A stretch of DNA of 53,915 nt from Bifidobacterium catulorum (GTDB lineage Bacteria > Actinomycetota > Actinomycetes > Actinomycetales > Bifidobacteriaceae), in NCBI RefSeq assembly GCF_003129925.1, contig NZ_QFFN01000016.1, positions 1 through 53,915 of the forward strand, read 5' to 3'. The translations under genes were made by a program, and so were the position numbers. The notes below the pieces were generated by a model that did no database searches, was not told the origin of the DNA, and was given only the letters and a program-made list of their open reading frames with translations. Positions within the stretch are counted from its first letter, which is position 1, and the number at the start of each line of letters is the position of its first letter. Positions 18,005-26,165 of this stretch are shown here, piece after piece.

Positions 18005-18661
18005 ATGTCTGAGTTCAACAAGGACGATTACCTGAACGACATGGAGGATGCCGAGTCGCTGAAGAACGACCCGGCATCCGCCGGCTCTGCCCCCGCCTCC
18101 GACGATGCGAAGGATGCCTCGGCATCCGAGTCCCCGAAGGCCGGCGACACCTCGGCCCAGACCGACGCGGACAAGTCCGCGGACGCCGGCGCCGATGAAT
18201 CCAAGGCCGACGACGCCGACGAGCTCACCCCTCTTGGCAAAGCCAAGAAGGAGGCCGCCGACTATCTGGAGGCCCTGCAGCGTGAGCGTGCGGAGTTCAT
18301 CAACTTCCGCAACCGCAGCGCCAAGGAGAAGGACACCTTCCGCCAGCACGGCATCATCGACGTGCTCACCGCGCTGCTGCCCGCGCTCGACGACATCGAC
18401 CGCATCCGCGAGCACAGCGAGATGGACGACTCCTTCAAGGCCGTGGCCTCGAAGATCGACAAGGCCTTCGAGAAGTTCGGCGTGGAGAAGTTCGGCGTCA
18501 AGGGCGAGGAGTTCGATCCGACGAAGCATGAGGCGATTCTGCACAAGCCGGATCCCGAAGCCGAAAAGGAGACGGTGGACACCGTCGTCGAGGCGGGCTA
18601 CCGCATCGGCGACCGCGTGATCCGCGCGGCCCGCGTGGTCGTCGCCTCCCCGCAGAGCTGA
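18005..18661 (+). CDS. grpE: Nucleotide exchange factor GrpE
   Basis: 218 aa. It releases ADP from DnaK. The first ~75 residues are acidic, Ala/Ser/Asp-rich and disordered. The long helix DYLEALQRERAEFINFRNRSAKEK and the conserved head FRQHGIIDVLTALLPALDDIDR, then KHEAILHKPDPEAEKETV and GYRIGDRVIRAARVVVA, are diagnostic. It starts 2 bases after the dnaK stop, so it is translated from the same transcript; the ribosome site lies in the dnaK 3' end. Confidence 0.96.
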   Translation: MSEFNKDDYLNDMEDAESLKNDPASAGSAPASDDAKDASASESPKAGDTSAQTDADKSADAGADESKADDADELTPLGKAKKEAADYLEALQRERAEFINFRNRSAKEKDTFRQHGIIDVLTALLPALDDIDRIREHSEMDDSFKAVASKIDKAFEKFGVEKFGVKGEEFDPTKHEAILHKPDPEAEKETVDTVVEAGYRIGDRVIRAARVVVASPQS

Positions 18662-18765
18662 CCCCTCCCCAAAAGAGGCGTCATGGAAATCCTTGTGCCG
18701 GCATCGCTCACTAGTATGTGCCGGTGCAAGGAGTGCTATCCGCGTGAACATGCGGTTATGCCCGA

Positions 18766-18865
18766 GAGGGGCGGGCGGCATACGTTGCGTGGCAAACGCA
18801 ACGAGCATGGCCGTGCCTAAGAGGGGAGGGCGGCATGCGTTGCGCGGCAAACGCAACGAGCGTGG
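18766..18865 (+). repeat. Two direct repeats of 45 bases between grpE and dnaJ
   Basis: Copies at 18766-18810 and 18821-18865 both start GAGGGGNGGGCGGCAT and contain a small hairpin CGTTGCG / CGCAACG. They differ at only a few positions. They lie in the 364-base gap that separates grpE from dnaJ and could be transcript processing or attenuation elements. Confidence 0.7.
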
Positions 18866-18945
18866 GGCAGGGGCTGGCATGTCGAGACCGTAAAGACTCG
18901 GCCTGAGCGGCCCGGAGCGTGTCACGACATGCCAGCCCCTGTCCC
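18864..18945 (+). terminator. Large hairpin upstream of dnaJ
   Basis: Arms at 18864-18884 and 18925-18945, GGGGCAGGGGCTGGCATGTC(G) and its complement, match at 20 of 21 positions around a 40-base loop. No T-run follows directly. It could partly terminate dnaK-grpE transcripts or set differential mRNA stability. The remaining ~80 bases before dnaJ are AT-rich and may carry a separate promoter. Confidence 0.6.
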
Positions 18946-19025
18946 GCGCGGTCTCATACACGATAAATGTAAAGCGTATTTCCAATAATCAATACATCAT
19001 TTTCTTTTAGAAAGGAGACATGGAG

Positions 19026-20060
19026 ATGGCTGAGAATGAATGGCTGAACAAGGATTTCTATAAGGTCCTCGGTGTCTCCAAGGACGCTTCCGACGAGGAG
19101 ATCACCAAGGCCTACCGCAAGCTGGCCCGCAAATACCATCCCGATCTCAACAAGACCAAGGAGGCGGAGGAGAAGTTCAAGGACATCTCCGAGGCCTATG
19201 ACGTGCTGAACAACAAGGAGCAGCGTCAGAAGTACGACGCCATCCGCCAGTTCGGCATGGGTGGAGCACGCTTCGCCGGCGGTTCCGGCCAGGGCGGCTT
19301 CGACGCCAGCGGTTTCTCCGACATCTTCGGTTCGATGTTCGGCGCCGGCGCGGGCGGCCCCCAGGGCTCCTCGCGCATCCGCTTCTCCACGGGCGGGGCG
19401 GGCGGTCCCGACCTCAACGACATCTTCCAAGCGTTCGGCGGTGCGGCGGGCGCGGGCGCTCCCGGTGCCGGGTTCGGCGGTGGACGCAGCGGTTACCGCG
19501 AACCGCAGGAGCCGGTGCGCGGCAAGGACCGCAACTCCAAGATTAACCTGACGTTGCGTCAGGCGGTCAAGGGCGCAACGGTCTCGCTGAGCGTGGATGG
19601 CGGCAAGTTCAAGACGCATATTCCCGCCGGCGTGAAGGACGGACAGAAGATCCGTCTGGCCGGCAAGGGCCATGCGGGCCAGTATGGCGGCGCGCACGGC
19701 GACCTGTATCTGGCCGTGCACGTGAAGTCCGATCCGAAGTTCAGCATGTCTGGCCGTGACGTCGTGATGGACCTGCCCGTCACCGTCGCCGAAGCGGCGT
19801 TGGGCGGCAAGGTCTCCGCCAAGGACATCGACGGCGAGGTCGTCACGTTCAAGGTGCCCGCCGGCTCGTCCAGCGGCACCGAGGTGCGCATCAAGGGCAA
19901 GGGCGTGGCCAGCCCGCGCGGCAACGGCGATCTGGTCGGCCGCGTAATGATCCAGGTGCCGGAGACGTTGGGCTTCAGACAGAAGAAGACGCTGAAGGAC
20001 TTCGATTCCTCCAGCAGCGACTTCGCCGACCGCGTAGCCGCCGAGCGTCTCGGTGAATGA
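19026..20060 (+). CDS. dnaJ: DnaJ-family co-chaperone without zinc finger (CbpA-like)
   Basis: 344 aa. Residues about 9-75 form the J domain with the HPD motif in [10 protein letters not shown], and [20 protein letters not shown] is typical. A Gly/Phe-rich region follows (about 80-150). The C-terminal peptide-binding domains ([33 protein letters not shown]) come next with no CxxCxGxG repeats, so this is a type II J protein, as usual for the hspR-linked copy in actinobacteria. I prefer the ATG at 19026 (AAAGGAG 10 bases upstream) over the in-frame ATG at 19020, which sits too near that site. It stimulates DnaK ATPase. Confidence 0.94.
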   Translation: MAENEWLNKDFYKVLGVSKDASDEEITKAYRKLARKYHPDLNKTKEAEEKFKDISEAYDVLNNKEQRQKYDAIRQFGMGGARFAGGSGQGGFDASGFSDIFGSMFGAGAGGPQGSSRIRFSTGGAGGPDLNDIFQAFGGAAGAGAPGAGFGGGRSGYREPQEPVRGKDRNSKINLTLRQAVKGATVSLSVDGGKFKTHIPAGVKDGQKIRLAGKGHAGQYGGAHGDLYLAVHVKSDPKFSMSGRDVVMDLPVTVAEAALGGKVSAKDIDGEVVTFKVPAGSSSGTEVRIKGKGVASPRGNGDLVGRVMIQVPETLGFRQKKTLKDFDSSSSDFADRVAAERLGE

Positions 20061-20076
20061 GGCGTGGTGATCGGTC

Positions 20077-20577
20077 ATGGCAAGGATTGCGCCGAAGCTG
20101 CGCAAGGCGTATACGATGTGCGCCCAGGCCCTGGTGGCCGAGCGCGTCTCGCTTGACGCGTCCGAGGAGCTGGGGCTGAACGTCGATCTGCCGATCTTCA
20201 GCGTCGGGCAGGCGGGCGAACTGGCCGACATCCATCCGCAGACACTGCGGCAGTATGACCGTCTGGGTCTTATCGTGCCGCAGCGTACGCCGGGCGGTGC
20301 CCGCCGGTATTCGCTGCGCGACATCAATCGTCTCTCCCAGGCCCAGCGTATGAGCCAGGAGGAGTCGATCAATCTTGCCGGCATCACGAGGATCCTCCAG
20401 TTGATGGAGGAGAATCGTCAGCTCAAACGGCAGAATCGCCAGCTTCGTCGTCGTATGGAGGGCAACGTCGTATTCGAGGCGGCCGCCGACGGCGAGGTCA
20501 TCGAGGTGCAGCGTGTTCGTCGCGTGCGCGAGCCGTCGCCTTATCGCCGCACGATTCTGCAGATCACCGCACGTTGA
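20077..20577 (+). CDS. hspR: HspR heat-shock repressor (MerR family)
   Basis: 166 aa. The MerR-type helix-turn-helix is at about residues 40-105: FSVGQAGELADIHPQTLRQYDRLGLIVPQRTPGGARRYSLRDINRL. The long helix QLMEENRQLKRQNRQLRRRM follows, as a dimerisation coiled coil. Known HspR proteins bind HAIR sites and repress dnaK operons. The start is 16 bases after dnaJ, with only a weak ribosome site, so it is probably coupled to dnaJ translation. The N-terminal ~38 residues before the DNA-binding domain are longer than in many HspR proteins; a later start is possible but no better site is seen. Confidence 0.94.
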   Translation: MARIAPKLRKAYTMCAQALVAERVSLDASEELGLNVDLPIFSVGQAGELADIHPQTLRQYDRLGLIVPQRTPGGARRYSLRDINRLSQAQRMSQEESINLAGITRILQLMEENRQLKRQNRQLRRRMEGNVVFEAAADGEVIEVQRVRRVREPSPYRRTILQITAR

Positions 20578-20660
20578 TTCACCATATATTGATGCGTCAC
20601 TCGGCTCACCTGGACCGTGTGACGTGTGCGCAGAACCGTTGGAATCACAACGTTGTGTGA

Positions 20661-20736
20661 TGACCGTCACGCGGGCCGTGTGTGCCTTGTCACGTATGCT
20701 ACATATCGTCACGTAATCCGGCCCGCGTGACGGTCA
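20661..20736. terminator. Perfect 18-base dyad between hspR and the AraC gene
   Basis: TGACCGTCACGCGGGCCG (20661-20678) and its exact reverse complement (20719-20736) enclose a 40-base loop. Just upstream is a smaller hairpin around CCGTTGGAATCACAACG. It separates two convergent genes and probably ends both transcripts. Confidence 0.65.
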
Positions 20737-20758
20737 TGACGGCCATACCTTTATCGTC

Positions 20759-21703
20759 CTAGTCGTCGTTGTTTTCTTTGCGGCCATTGTTTCCTGCGCC
20801 GCGCTGCTCCCTGCGCAGCGGATGAGGCTGGGCGCCGGTGTGGATGAGGTTCAGCGAACGCACCGAGCTGGGCGACATGCCGTAGTGGCGTTTGAACAGC
20901 GTGGCGAAATAACTGGCGTTGGGATATCCGACCATGACCGCCACCTTCTGCACGGGGATGTCGGTATTCGACAACGCCTTGTAGGCGTGCTCCATGCGGT
21001 AGGCGATGAGGTATTCGTTCGGGGTCATGCCCATCGCCGATTTGAACGACCGGATGATGTAGCTCGAATGCAGATGGAATGCCGCGGACAACGTGGCCGA
21101 GGTCACGTCCTCGTTGAAATGGTCGTCGAGGTATCGACGGACCTTTTCGGCGAGCCTGAACGCGGTGGATTCCTCTTCTCCCACGATCTGCACGGTCTGC
21201 AGGACGTCGAGGAACAACTGCTGCGTGGGCCAGAAATTGTTCTGCATAGGACTGGTGCTGGCGGCGAACAGACGGTTGAACAGCGAATACAGCGGCTGGG
21301 GCTCCTCGATGCGACGCTGGCGCAGCAGGTACATCGTCGGCTGGGCCGTGTGGTAATGCAGGATCGGCACTTCGATGGACGACCTCATCGGCGTGGGCTG
21401 CGGGCCGACGTCCCATTCGCTGATGACGGCGAAATGCGCCCAATAGTATTCCGTGGTCTCCGACATCGCCTTCCATGAATAATGGTGATGCTTCGGCAGG
21501 AGTATCACGCTTTCGCCGGCCGCGACGGTCATGTTGTTGCCGTCCTCGGCGATGAACAGCCGTCCGTGGGTGACGACGATGAGGATGAAATACGGCAGTG
21601 TGGTCCGGTCGGGATGGCGGTCGCCCGGCTGGAACACCACATAGTCCCCCTCGATGAAGGTCGGTGCGGGGATGCATGAAATCGAGATGAATTCGTTGTT
21701 CAT
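20759..21703 (-). CDS. AraC-family transcription regulator
   Basis: 314 aa. The N-terminal half is a cupin-like sensing domain (FQPGDRHPDRTTLPYFILIVVTHG, ESVILLPKHHHYSW). The C-terminal double helix-turn-helix spans about 200-300: LAEKVRRYLDDHFNEDVTSATLSAAFHLHSSYIIRSFKSAMGMTPNEYLIAYRMEHA and VAVMVGYPNASYFATLFKRHYGMSP. Such regulators usually activate sugar catabolism genes. The ATG follows AGGGAG. It is divergent from the GPH transporter and GH127 genes (321-base shared region), making these its likely targets, with an arabinose-containing sugar as possible ligand. Confidence 0.92.
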   Translation of the reverse strand: MNNEFISISCIPAPTFIEGDYVVFQPGDRHPDRTTLPYFILIVVTHGRLFIAEDGNNMTVAAGESVILLPKHHHYSWKAMSETTEYYWAHFAVISEWDVGPQPTPMRSSIEVPILHYHTAQPTMYLLRQRRIEEPQPLYSLFNRLFAASTSPMQNNFWPTQQLFLDVLQTVQIVGEEESTAFRLAEKVRRYLDDHFNEDVTSATLSAAFHLHSSYIIRSFKSAMGMTPNEYLIAYRMEHAYKALSNTDIPVQKVAVMVGYPNASYFATLFKRHYGMSPSSVRSLNLIHTGAQPHPLRREQRGAGNNGRKENNDD

Positions 21704-22024
21704 GGGGCGGTCTCCCTATATGGACGATGTCGGATGATGGCGTGGACGATGCCGGACGACGGCGCTGGCGCATGGTCGCCATGCGATTTTCGCCATCGAT
21801 GAGGCGTTGCGCATGCGTTTGCTCGGTTGTGGGGCAACCGATAAGCGGTTTGCCGCATCCGGGGGAGGGCAAGCGTGGTCTATCATGGCTGGTGGAGCAT
21901 GTCGGTCGGCAGTGTCATTTTTCAAAGGTCATTGTCATGATAACAAAAGAAAAAGGCTTTTCGCAAATGCGAAAAAACATATGATGTCTTACGACAAAAG
22001 TTCGCAACGAAAGCGAGAGAGACT
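21704..22024. other. Divergent regulatory region, AraC gene / GPH transporter
   Basis: 321 bases without a gene. The left part repeats TGGACGATG-CGGA-GA-GG twice (21720-21765). The right part is AT-rich with a 15-base imperfect palindrome TTGTCATGATAACAA and the TGCGAAAA dyad listed separately; TATGAT at 21980-21985 is a plausible -10 box. The leader ends with GAGAGAG before the transporter ATG. Confidence 0.55.
21958..21975. promoter_or_regulatory. TTTTCGCA-AA-TGCGAAAA operator
   Basis: Perfect 8-base arms around AA, just upstream of a likely -10 box for the transporter. The same TGCGAA half-site recurs upstream of the wall-anchored glycosidase at 27438-27453 and 27505-27522, next to a LacI gene. 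I infer a shared repressor, most simply the LacI protein of 26166-27233. Confidence 0.6.
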
Positions 22025-23437
22025 ATGAGTAGCAACGTAAGCTCCTCTGTGAAACTTTCGGTAAGGGAGAAAATCGCTTACTCCTTCACCGATATGGCAG
22101 GCAACCTGCTGTATGTGACGATTTCGTCGTACATCATGTACTTCTACACCAACGTGTTCCACATCCCGGCCGCAGGCGCTCTGGGTGCGGGCACCATCCT
22201 GTTGGTCGCGCGCTTCGCCGACGCCATCTCCGCCGTCGTGTGGGGCTCGATCGTCGACCACACCAACACCAAGTGGGGCCAGAGCCGCCCTTGGTTCCTG
22301 TGGCTGTGCATCCCGTTCGCCGTCACCGTGTTCATCGCGTTCACCGCGCCCAGCCTGCCTGACGGCGCGCCGAAGTTCTGGTACGCGCTGATTACCTACG
22401 TCCTCGCCGCCGGCGCCGTCTACACCGGCATCCAGACGCCGATCACCGCAATCCTGCCGAACCTCACCGACGACCCGGTCGAGCGCAACAACGCCAACTC
22501 GTTCCGTATGGCCGGTGGCCAGATCGGCTCCTTCATCACCTCGTCCTTCACCATCCCGCTGGTCGGCTTCTTCGGCGTGAAATTCGGCGGCGGCGACAAG
22601 ACCGGCTTCATGATCGTCACCGCGATCTGGGGCATCATCGCCATCATCCTGCTGCTGTTCTCCTTCAAGAACCTCACCGAATACAACTACCGTCCCGAAC
22701 TCAACAAGCCGATCCCGCTCAAGGACTCCCTCAAGGCCGCCAAGGGCAACTGGCCGTGGATCATCCTCGTCGTGGCCTTCGTGATCTACTGGGTCGCCCA
22801 GTCCACGCGTAACGGCGTCTCCACCTACTACGCCCAGTACGTGCTCAACAACCGCGACCTCACCTCCATCTTCAACGGCGTGCAGGTGCTCGGTCTGATC
22901 GGCACCATCGCCATGCCGCTCATCGCCAACAAGACCAAGAACAAGACCCTGACCATGATCATCGGCCTCATCATCGGCGGACTCGGCCAGGCGCTCATGC
23001 CGCTCGCCGGCCACAACGTGCCCCTGCTGGTCATCTTCTGGACCATCGGCGTGCTCGGTGCCGCCATCGCCATCGGTATGCCGTTCGGCATGCTCGCCGA
23101 CACCGTCGACTACGGCGAATGGAAGACCGGCATCCACGCCGCAGGCTTCCTCACCGCCGTCGGCTCCGCGTTCTGCATCCAGGTCGGCTCCGGCTTCGGC
23201 GCCTTCCTGCCGCTGGAGATCATGGGCGCCGCCGGATACGACGCCAACCTCGAAGTGCAGTCCGCCGCCGCGCAGAACGCCATCAGCTTCTGCTTCATCT
23301 GGCTGCCCGTGATCGTCTACATCATCGTCGGCGTGATCATGTGCTTCTACCGCAAGTACGAGAAGATGGAGCCGCAGATCAAGGCCGAACTCGCCGAACG
23401 CCACGCCAAGGCCGAGACCGAAGCCTCCGCCAAGTGA
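22025..23437 (+). CDS. GPH-family sugar:cation symporter
   Basis: 470 aa with about 12 hydrophobic segments. It opens SVREKIAYSFTDMAGNLLYVTISSYIMYFYTNVF, typical of the glycoside-pentoside-hexuronide family, and has the loop DHTNTKWGQSRPWFLW, equivalent to the conserved D-x-T-x-T-xx-G-x-x-RP loop. There is no IIA domain at the C-terminus. It imports a glycoside with H+ or Na+. It is followed after 234 bases by the GH127 gene, so the cargo is likely a short beta-L-arabinofuranosyl oligosaccharide. The ribosome site is a weak GAGAGAG. Third-position GC is very high, suggesting strong expression. Confidence 0.92.
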   Translation: MSSNVSSSVKLSVREKIAYSFTDMAGNLLYVTISSYIMYFYTNVFHIPAAGALGAGTILLVARFADAISAVVWGSIVDHTNTKWGQSRPWFLWLCIPFAVTVFIAFTAPSLPDGAPKFWYALITYVLAAGAVYTGIQTPITAILPNLTDDPVERNNANSFRMAGGQIGSFITSSFTIPLVGFFGVKFGGGDKTGFMIVTAIWGIIAIILLLFSFKNLTEYNYRPELNKPIPLKDSLKAAKGNWPWIILVVAFVIYWVAQSTRNGVSTYYAQYVLNNRDLTSIFNGVQVLGLIGTIAMPLIANKTKNKTLTMIIGLIIGGLGQALMPLAGHNVPLLVIFWTIGVLGAAIAIGMPFGMLADTVDYGEWKTGIHAAGFLTAVGSAFCIQVGSGFGAFLPLEIMGAAGYDANLEVQSAAAQNAISFCFIWLPVIVYIIVGVIMCFYRKYEKMEPQIKAELAERHAKAETEASAK

Positions 23438-23480
23438 CGACGGCCGCTCGACGGTCCTGACGGATCGGCACCATCCCGGA

Positions 23481-23514
23481 CGCCGACGTCCCCTTGCCAG
23501 AGGAGACGTCGGCG
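23481..23514 (+). other. Intercistronic hairpin 1
   Basis: CGCCGACGTC (23481-23490) pairs perfectly with GACGTCGGCG (23505-23514) across a 14-base loop in the transporter-GH127 gap. Confidence 0.55.
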
Positions 23515-23546
23515 GCCTCCACAACGTACCCTTCCCTTCCTCTGAT

Positions 23547-23583
23547 AGGCGTCGGCTCCCGCTCCTCTGGGGAGCCGACGCCT
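23547..23583 (+). terminator. Intercistronic hairpin 2, strong 14-base stem
   Basis: AGGCGTCGGCTCCC (23547-23560) pairs perfectly with GGGAGCCGACGCCT (23570-23583) across a 9-base loop. No real T-run follows, so it may lower read-through or protect the upstream mRNA rather than stop transcription. It could set the ratio of transporter to enzyme. Confidence 0.55.
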
Positions 23584-23671
23584 CCCATATTGCTTCCCCT
23601 CTCATTTCAACGCTCCAACGGCAGCGACGCCAAACCGCCGTCACGGCTCCTCCGCCGTAGAAAGGAACATC

Positions 23672-25630
23672 ATGGCCTACAGCGCACCCAAGGTCGAGGT
23701 CACCTCCGCCTTCTGGAAGAACTACCGCGACCTCGTCGTCAAGAAGGTCCTGCCCTACCAGTGGCAGGTCATCACCAACCAGATCGAAGTCGACCTCCCG
23801 CTCGACCCCGGCGGCAACCCCACCACCGGCGACACGCTCAGCTACGCCGTCGAAAACCTCAAGATCGCCGCCGACCAGGCCGAAGGCAAGTTCCACGGCA
23901 TGCCGTTCCAGGATTCCGACGTCTACAAGTGGCTCGAATCCGCCGCATACGCGCTGCAGGACCACGACGACGCCGACCTCAAGGACATCGCCGACGGCGT
24001 CGTGGACCTCATCGCCGCAGCCCAGCAGCCCGACGGCTACATCGACACGTTCTTCCAGATCAAGTGGCCCGACCGCAAGTTCGCGCGCATCCAGCAGTCC
24101 CACGAGCTCTACACCATGGGCCACTACATCGAAGCCGGCGTGGCCTACTACGAAGCCACCGGCAACGAAAAAGCGCTCGACATCGCCAAGAAGATCGCCG
24201 CCTGCATCGACGCCCACTTCGGCGACGAAGCCGGCAAGGTGCACGGCGCCGACGGCCACCCCGAAATCGAACTCGCGCTCGCCCGCCTCTCCGAAGTCAC
24301 CGGCGAATCCAAGTACGCCGAACTCGGCCGCTGGTTCCTCCACGTGCGCGGCAAGGACCCGGACTTCTACGACAAGCAGAACAAGGCCGACGGCTGGGAC
24401 CGTGACTTCTTCGAGCAGATCAAGTACCTGCCCCGCACCTACTACCAGGCCGCCGAACCCGTCACCAAGCAGCAGGACGCCGAAGGCCACGCCGTCCGCG
24501 TGATGTACCTGTGCACCGGCATGGCCCACATCGCCCGCCTCACCGGCGACGACAGCCTGCTCAAGGCCTGCCACACCTTCTGGGAAAGCGTCGTGCACAA
24601 GCGCATGTTCATCACCGGTCAGATCGGCACCACCAAGGAAGGCGAATCCTTCACCTACGACTACGACCTGCCCAACGACGCCGAATACGGCGAAACCTGC
24701 GCCTCCGTGGGCATGAGCTTCTTCGCCCGCCGCATGCTCGAACTCGAACCCAAGGGCGAATACGGCGACGTGCTCGAAAAGGAGCTGTTCAACGGCACCA
24801 TCGCCGGCATGGCACTCGACGGCCGCCACTTCTACTACGTCAACCCGCTCGAAGTGGACCCGCGCGCCCTCAAAGGCAACCCCGACTTCCGCCACGTGCT
24901 CGCCGAACGCGCCGGCTGGTTCGCCTGCGCCTGCTGCCCCGCCAACCTCTCGCGCCTCATCGCGTCCGTGGACCGCTACATCTACGCGGTGGAAGACGAC
25001 GGCACCATCCTCGCCGACCAGTTCATCGCCAACAAGGCCACCTTCCACAACGGCGCCGTCATCGAACAGCGCAGCAACTTCCCGTGGGAAGGCCACGTCG
25101 AATTCACCATCGACAACCCCGAAGGCGCTGAATTCCGCTTCGGCATCCGCATCCCCGCATGGTCGAAGGGCGCATTCACCCTCGCCGTCAACGGTGAGGA
25201 GACCAACGTGGAACCCGAAGACGGTTTCGTATACCTCACCATCGCCGACGCCAAGACCGAAATCTCCCTCGACCTCGACATGACCGTCAAGGAGCTGCGC
25301 GCCAACAACCGCGTGGCCGAGGACGCCGGACGCGTGGCCGTCACCCGCGGCCCGCTCGTCTACACCGCCGAATCCGCCGACAACGCCGGCGACCTGTGGC
25401 TCTACGCCATCAAGCCCGGTTCCGGCGCATACGAATTCAAGCCCGAACTCCTCGGCGGCGTCGGCACCATCACCGAACAAGGCACCAAGGAGATCCTGGA
25501 CGAATCCGACGACCTCTACCTGCCGGCAGGCTCCGAACAGACCGAATCCGCCTCGGTGACGTTCATCCCGTACTACGCGTGGGCCAACAGGGGCGAAGGC
25601 CAGATGCGCGTATGGCAGAGGACCGTCTGA
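23672..25630 (+). CDS. GH127 beta-L-arabinofuranosidase (HypBA1-like)
   Basis: 652 aa with clear similarity throughout to B. longum HypBA1, as I recall it: FHGMPFQDSDVYKWLESAAYAL, QQSHELYTMGHYIEAGVAYYEATGNE, VHGADGHPEIELALARL, ESFTYDYDLPNDAEYGETCAS, WFACACCPANLSRLIASVDRY. The Zn/catalytic set of GH127 is present: E341 and C343 in GETCAS and the C421-C422 pair, of which the first corresponds to the HypBA1 nucleophile. It releases L-arabinose from beta-1,2-arabinofuranosyl oligosaccharides such as those on plant hydroxyproline-rich glycoproteins. No signal peptide, so it works on imported sugar, in line with the upstream GPH symporter. AAAGGA precedes the ATG. Confidence 0.93.
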   Translation: MAYSAPKVEVTSAFWKNYRDLVVKKVLPYQWQVITNQIEVDLPLDPGGNPTTGDTLSYAVENLKIAADQAEGKFHGMPFQDSDVYKWLESAAYALQDHDDADLKDIADGVVDLIAAAQQPDGYIDTFFQIKWPDRKFARIQQSHELYTMGHYIEAGVAYYEATGNEKALDIAKKIAACIDAHFGDEAGKVHGADGHPEIELALARLSEVTGESKYAELGRWFLHVRGKDPDFYDKQNKADGWDRDFFEQIKYLPRTYYQAAEPVTKQQDAEGHAVRVMYLCTGMAHIARLTGDDSLLKACHTFWESVVHKRMFITGQIGTTKEGESFTYDYDLPNDAEYGETCASVGMSFFARRMLELEPKGEYGDVLEKELFNGTIAGMALDGRHFYYVNPLEVDPRALKGNPDFRHVLAERAGWFACACCPANLSRLIASVDRYIYAVEDDGTILADQFIANKATFHNGAVIEQRSNFPWEGHVEFTIDNPEGAEFRFGIRIPAWSKGAFTLAVNGEETNVEPEDGFVYLTIADAKTEISLDLDMTVKELRANNRVAEDAGRVAVTRGPLVYTAESADNAGDLWLYAIKPGSGAYEFKPELLGGVGTITEQGTKEILDESDDLYLPAGSEQTESASVTFIPYYAWANRGEGQMRVWQRTV

Positions 25631-25642
25631 TTTCGGATGGTC

Positions 25643-25720
25643 GGCCGGGATATGTGATGTCCGACACACTCAAGGCCGTTCGGCCGAGCTTACGGTCGGA
25701 CATCATATATCCCGGCCTTT
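25643..25720 (+). terminator. Terminator after the GH127 gene
   Basis: 23-base arms at 25643-25665 and 25695-25717 (GGCCGGGATAT... and its complement) match except for one G-T position and are followed by TTT. The loop contains its own GGCCGTTCGGCC palindrome. It begins 12 bases after the stop. Confidence 0.7.
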
Positions 25721-25916
25721 GCATCTCAATCTGATTGCGGGTTGGAGCGTGGCCGTTCGGCCGAGCCTACGGTCGAGCAATGCATATCCCCTCCTTGGTT
25801 TCTCAGGTCAGTATGCGGGTTGGAGCGTGGGCGTTCGGCCGAGCTTACGGTCGGATATCATGCCTGCCGGGCCATTGTGCGCTCAATCTGATTGCGGGTT
25901 GGAACGTGGGCGTTTG
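25686..25916 (+). repeat. Tandem repeat array, period about 155 bases
   Basis: GAGCTTACGGTCGGA recurs at 25686 and 25841 (period 155), and GCGGGTTGGANCGTGGNCGTT recurs at about 25737, 25815 and 25894. The array grew from the arm and loop of the GH127 terminator. I see no gene in it. The whole 25631-26165 gap is otherwise empty apart from the extragenic palindrome and the LacI terminator. Confidence 0.65.
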
Positions 25917-25950
25917 ACGGGGTGTGAGGCGGTGCTTCGACGTAGTCGAA

Positions 25951-25998
25951 GGCTCCCCTTGTCAGGGGAGCTGTCACGCGTAGCGTGACTGAGGGGTA
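25951..25998 (-). repeat. Extragenic palindromic element, copy D (inverted)
   Basis: GGCTCCCCTTGTCAGGGGAG begins a copy of the family found at 5177-5445, ending GACTGAGGGGTAGT. A flanking hairpin CTTCGACGTAGTCGAAG precedes it. Confidence 0.7.
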
Positions 25999-26122
25999 GT
26001 CGACACCTCAACAGCTTTGACGGTAGAGTCTGGTGAACCGTCAAGATCCTTCGACTCGATATCCTCGTTCAGAATGGCGGTAAGACAGTAACAGTAAGAG
26101 GGCTATGCCGGCTGCCCCGTCA

Positions 26123-26155
26123 GAGGGAGGTTCCGCCAAGAGGTCCACCTCCCCC
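26123..26155 (-). terminator. Terminator after the LacI gene
   Basis: GAGGGAGGT (26123-26131) pairs with ACCTCCCCC (26147-26155) with one G-T pair, 11 bases past the LacI stop on the minus strand. No clear T-run, so moderate confidence. Confidence 0.5.
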
Positions 26156-26165
26156 TAAAGCCGTC

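Noticed and set aside
18693..18893. 66-codon plus-strand frame between grpE and dnaJ
   Set aside because: It spans the direct repeats and hairpin arm, has no ribosome site and codes for Arg/Gly-rich sequence of no family.
21989..25669. Minus-strand open frame of 1226 codons
   Set aside because: It is a mirror of the strongly biased, GC-rich GPH and GH127 genes; its product is low-complexity Val/Gly/Asp/Glu with no family motifs.
25686..25998. CRISPR array
   Set aside because: Repeats are few, long and unequal, spacers are themselves repeats, and no cas gene is near.
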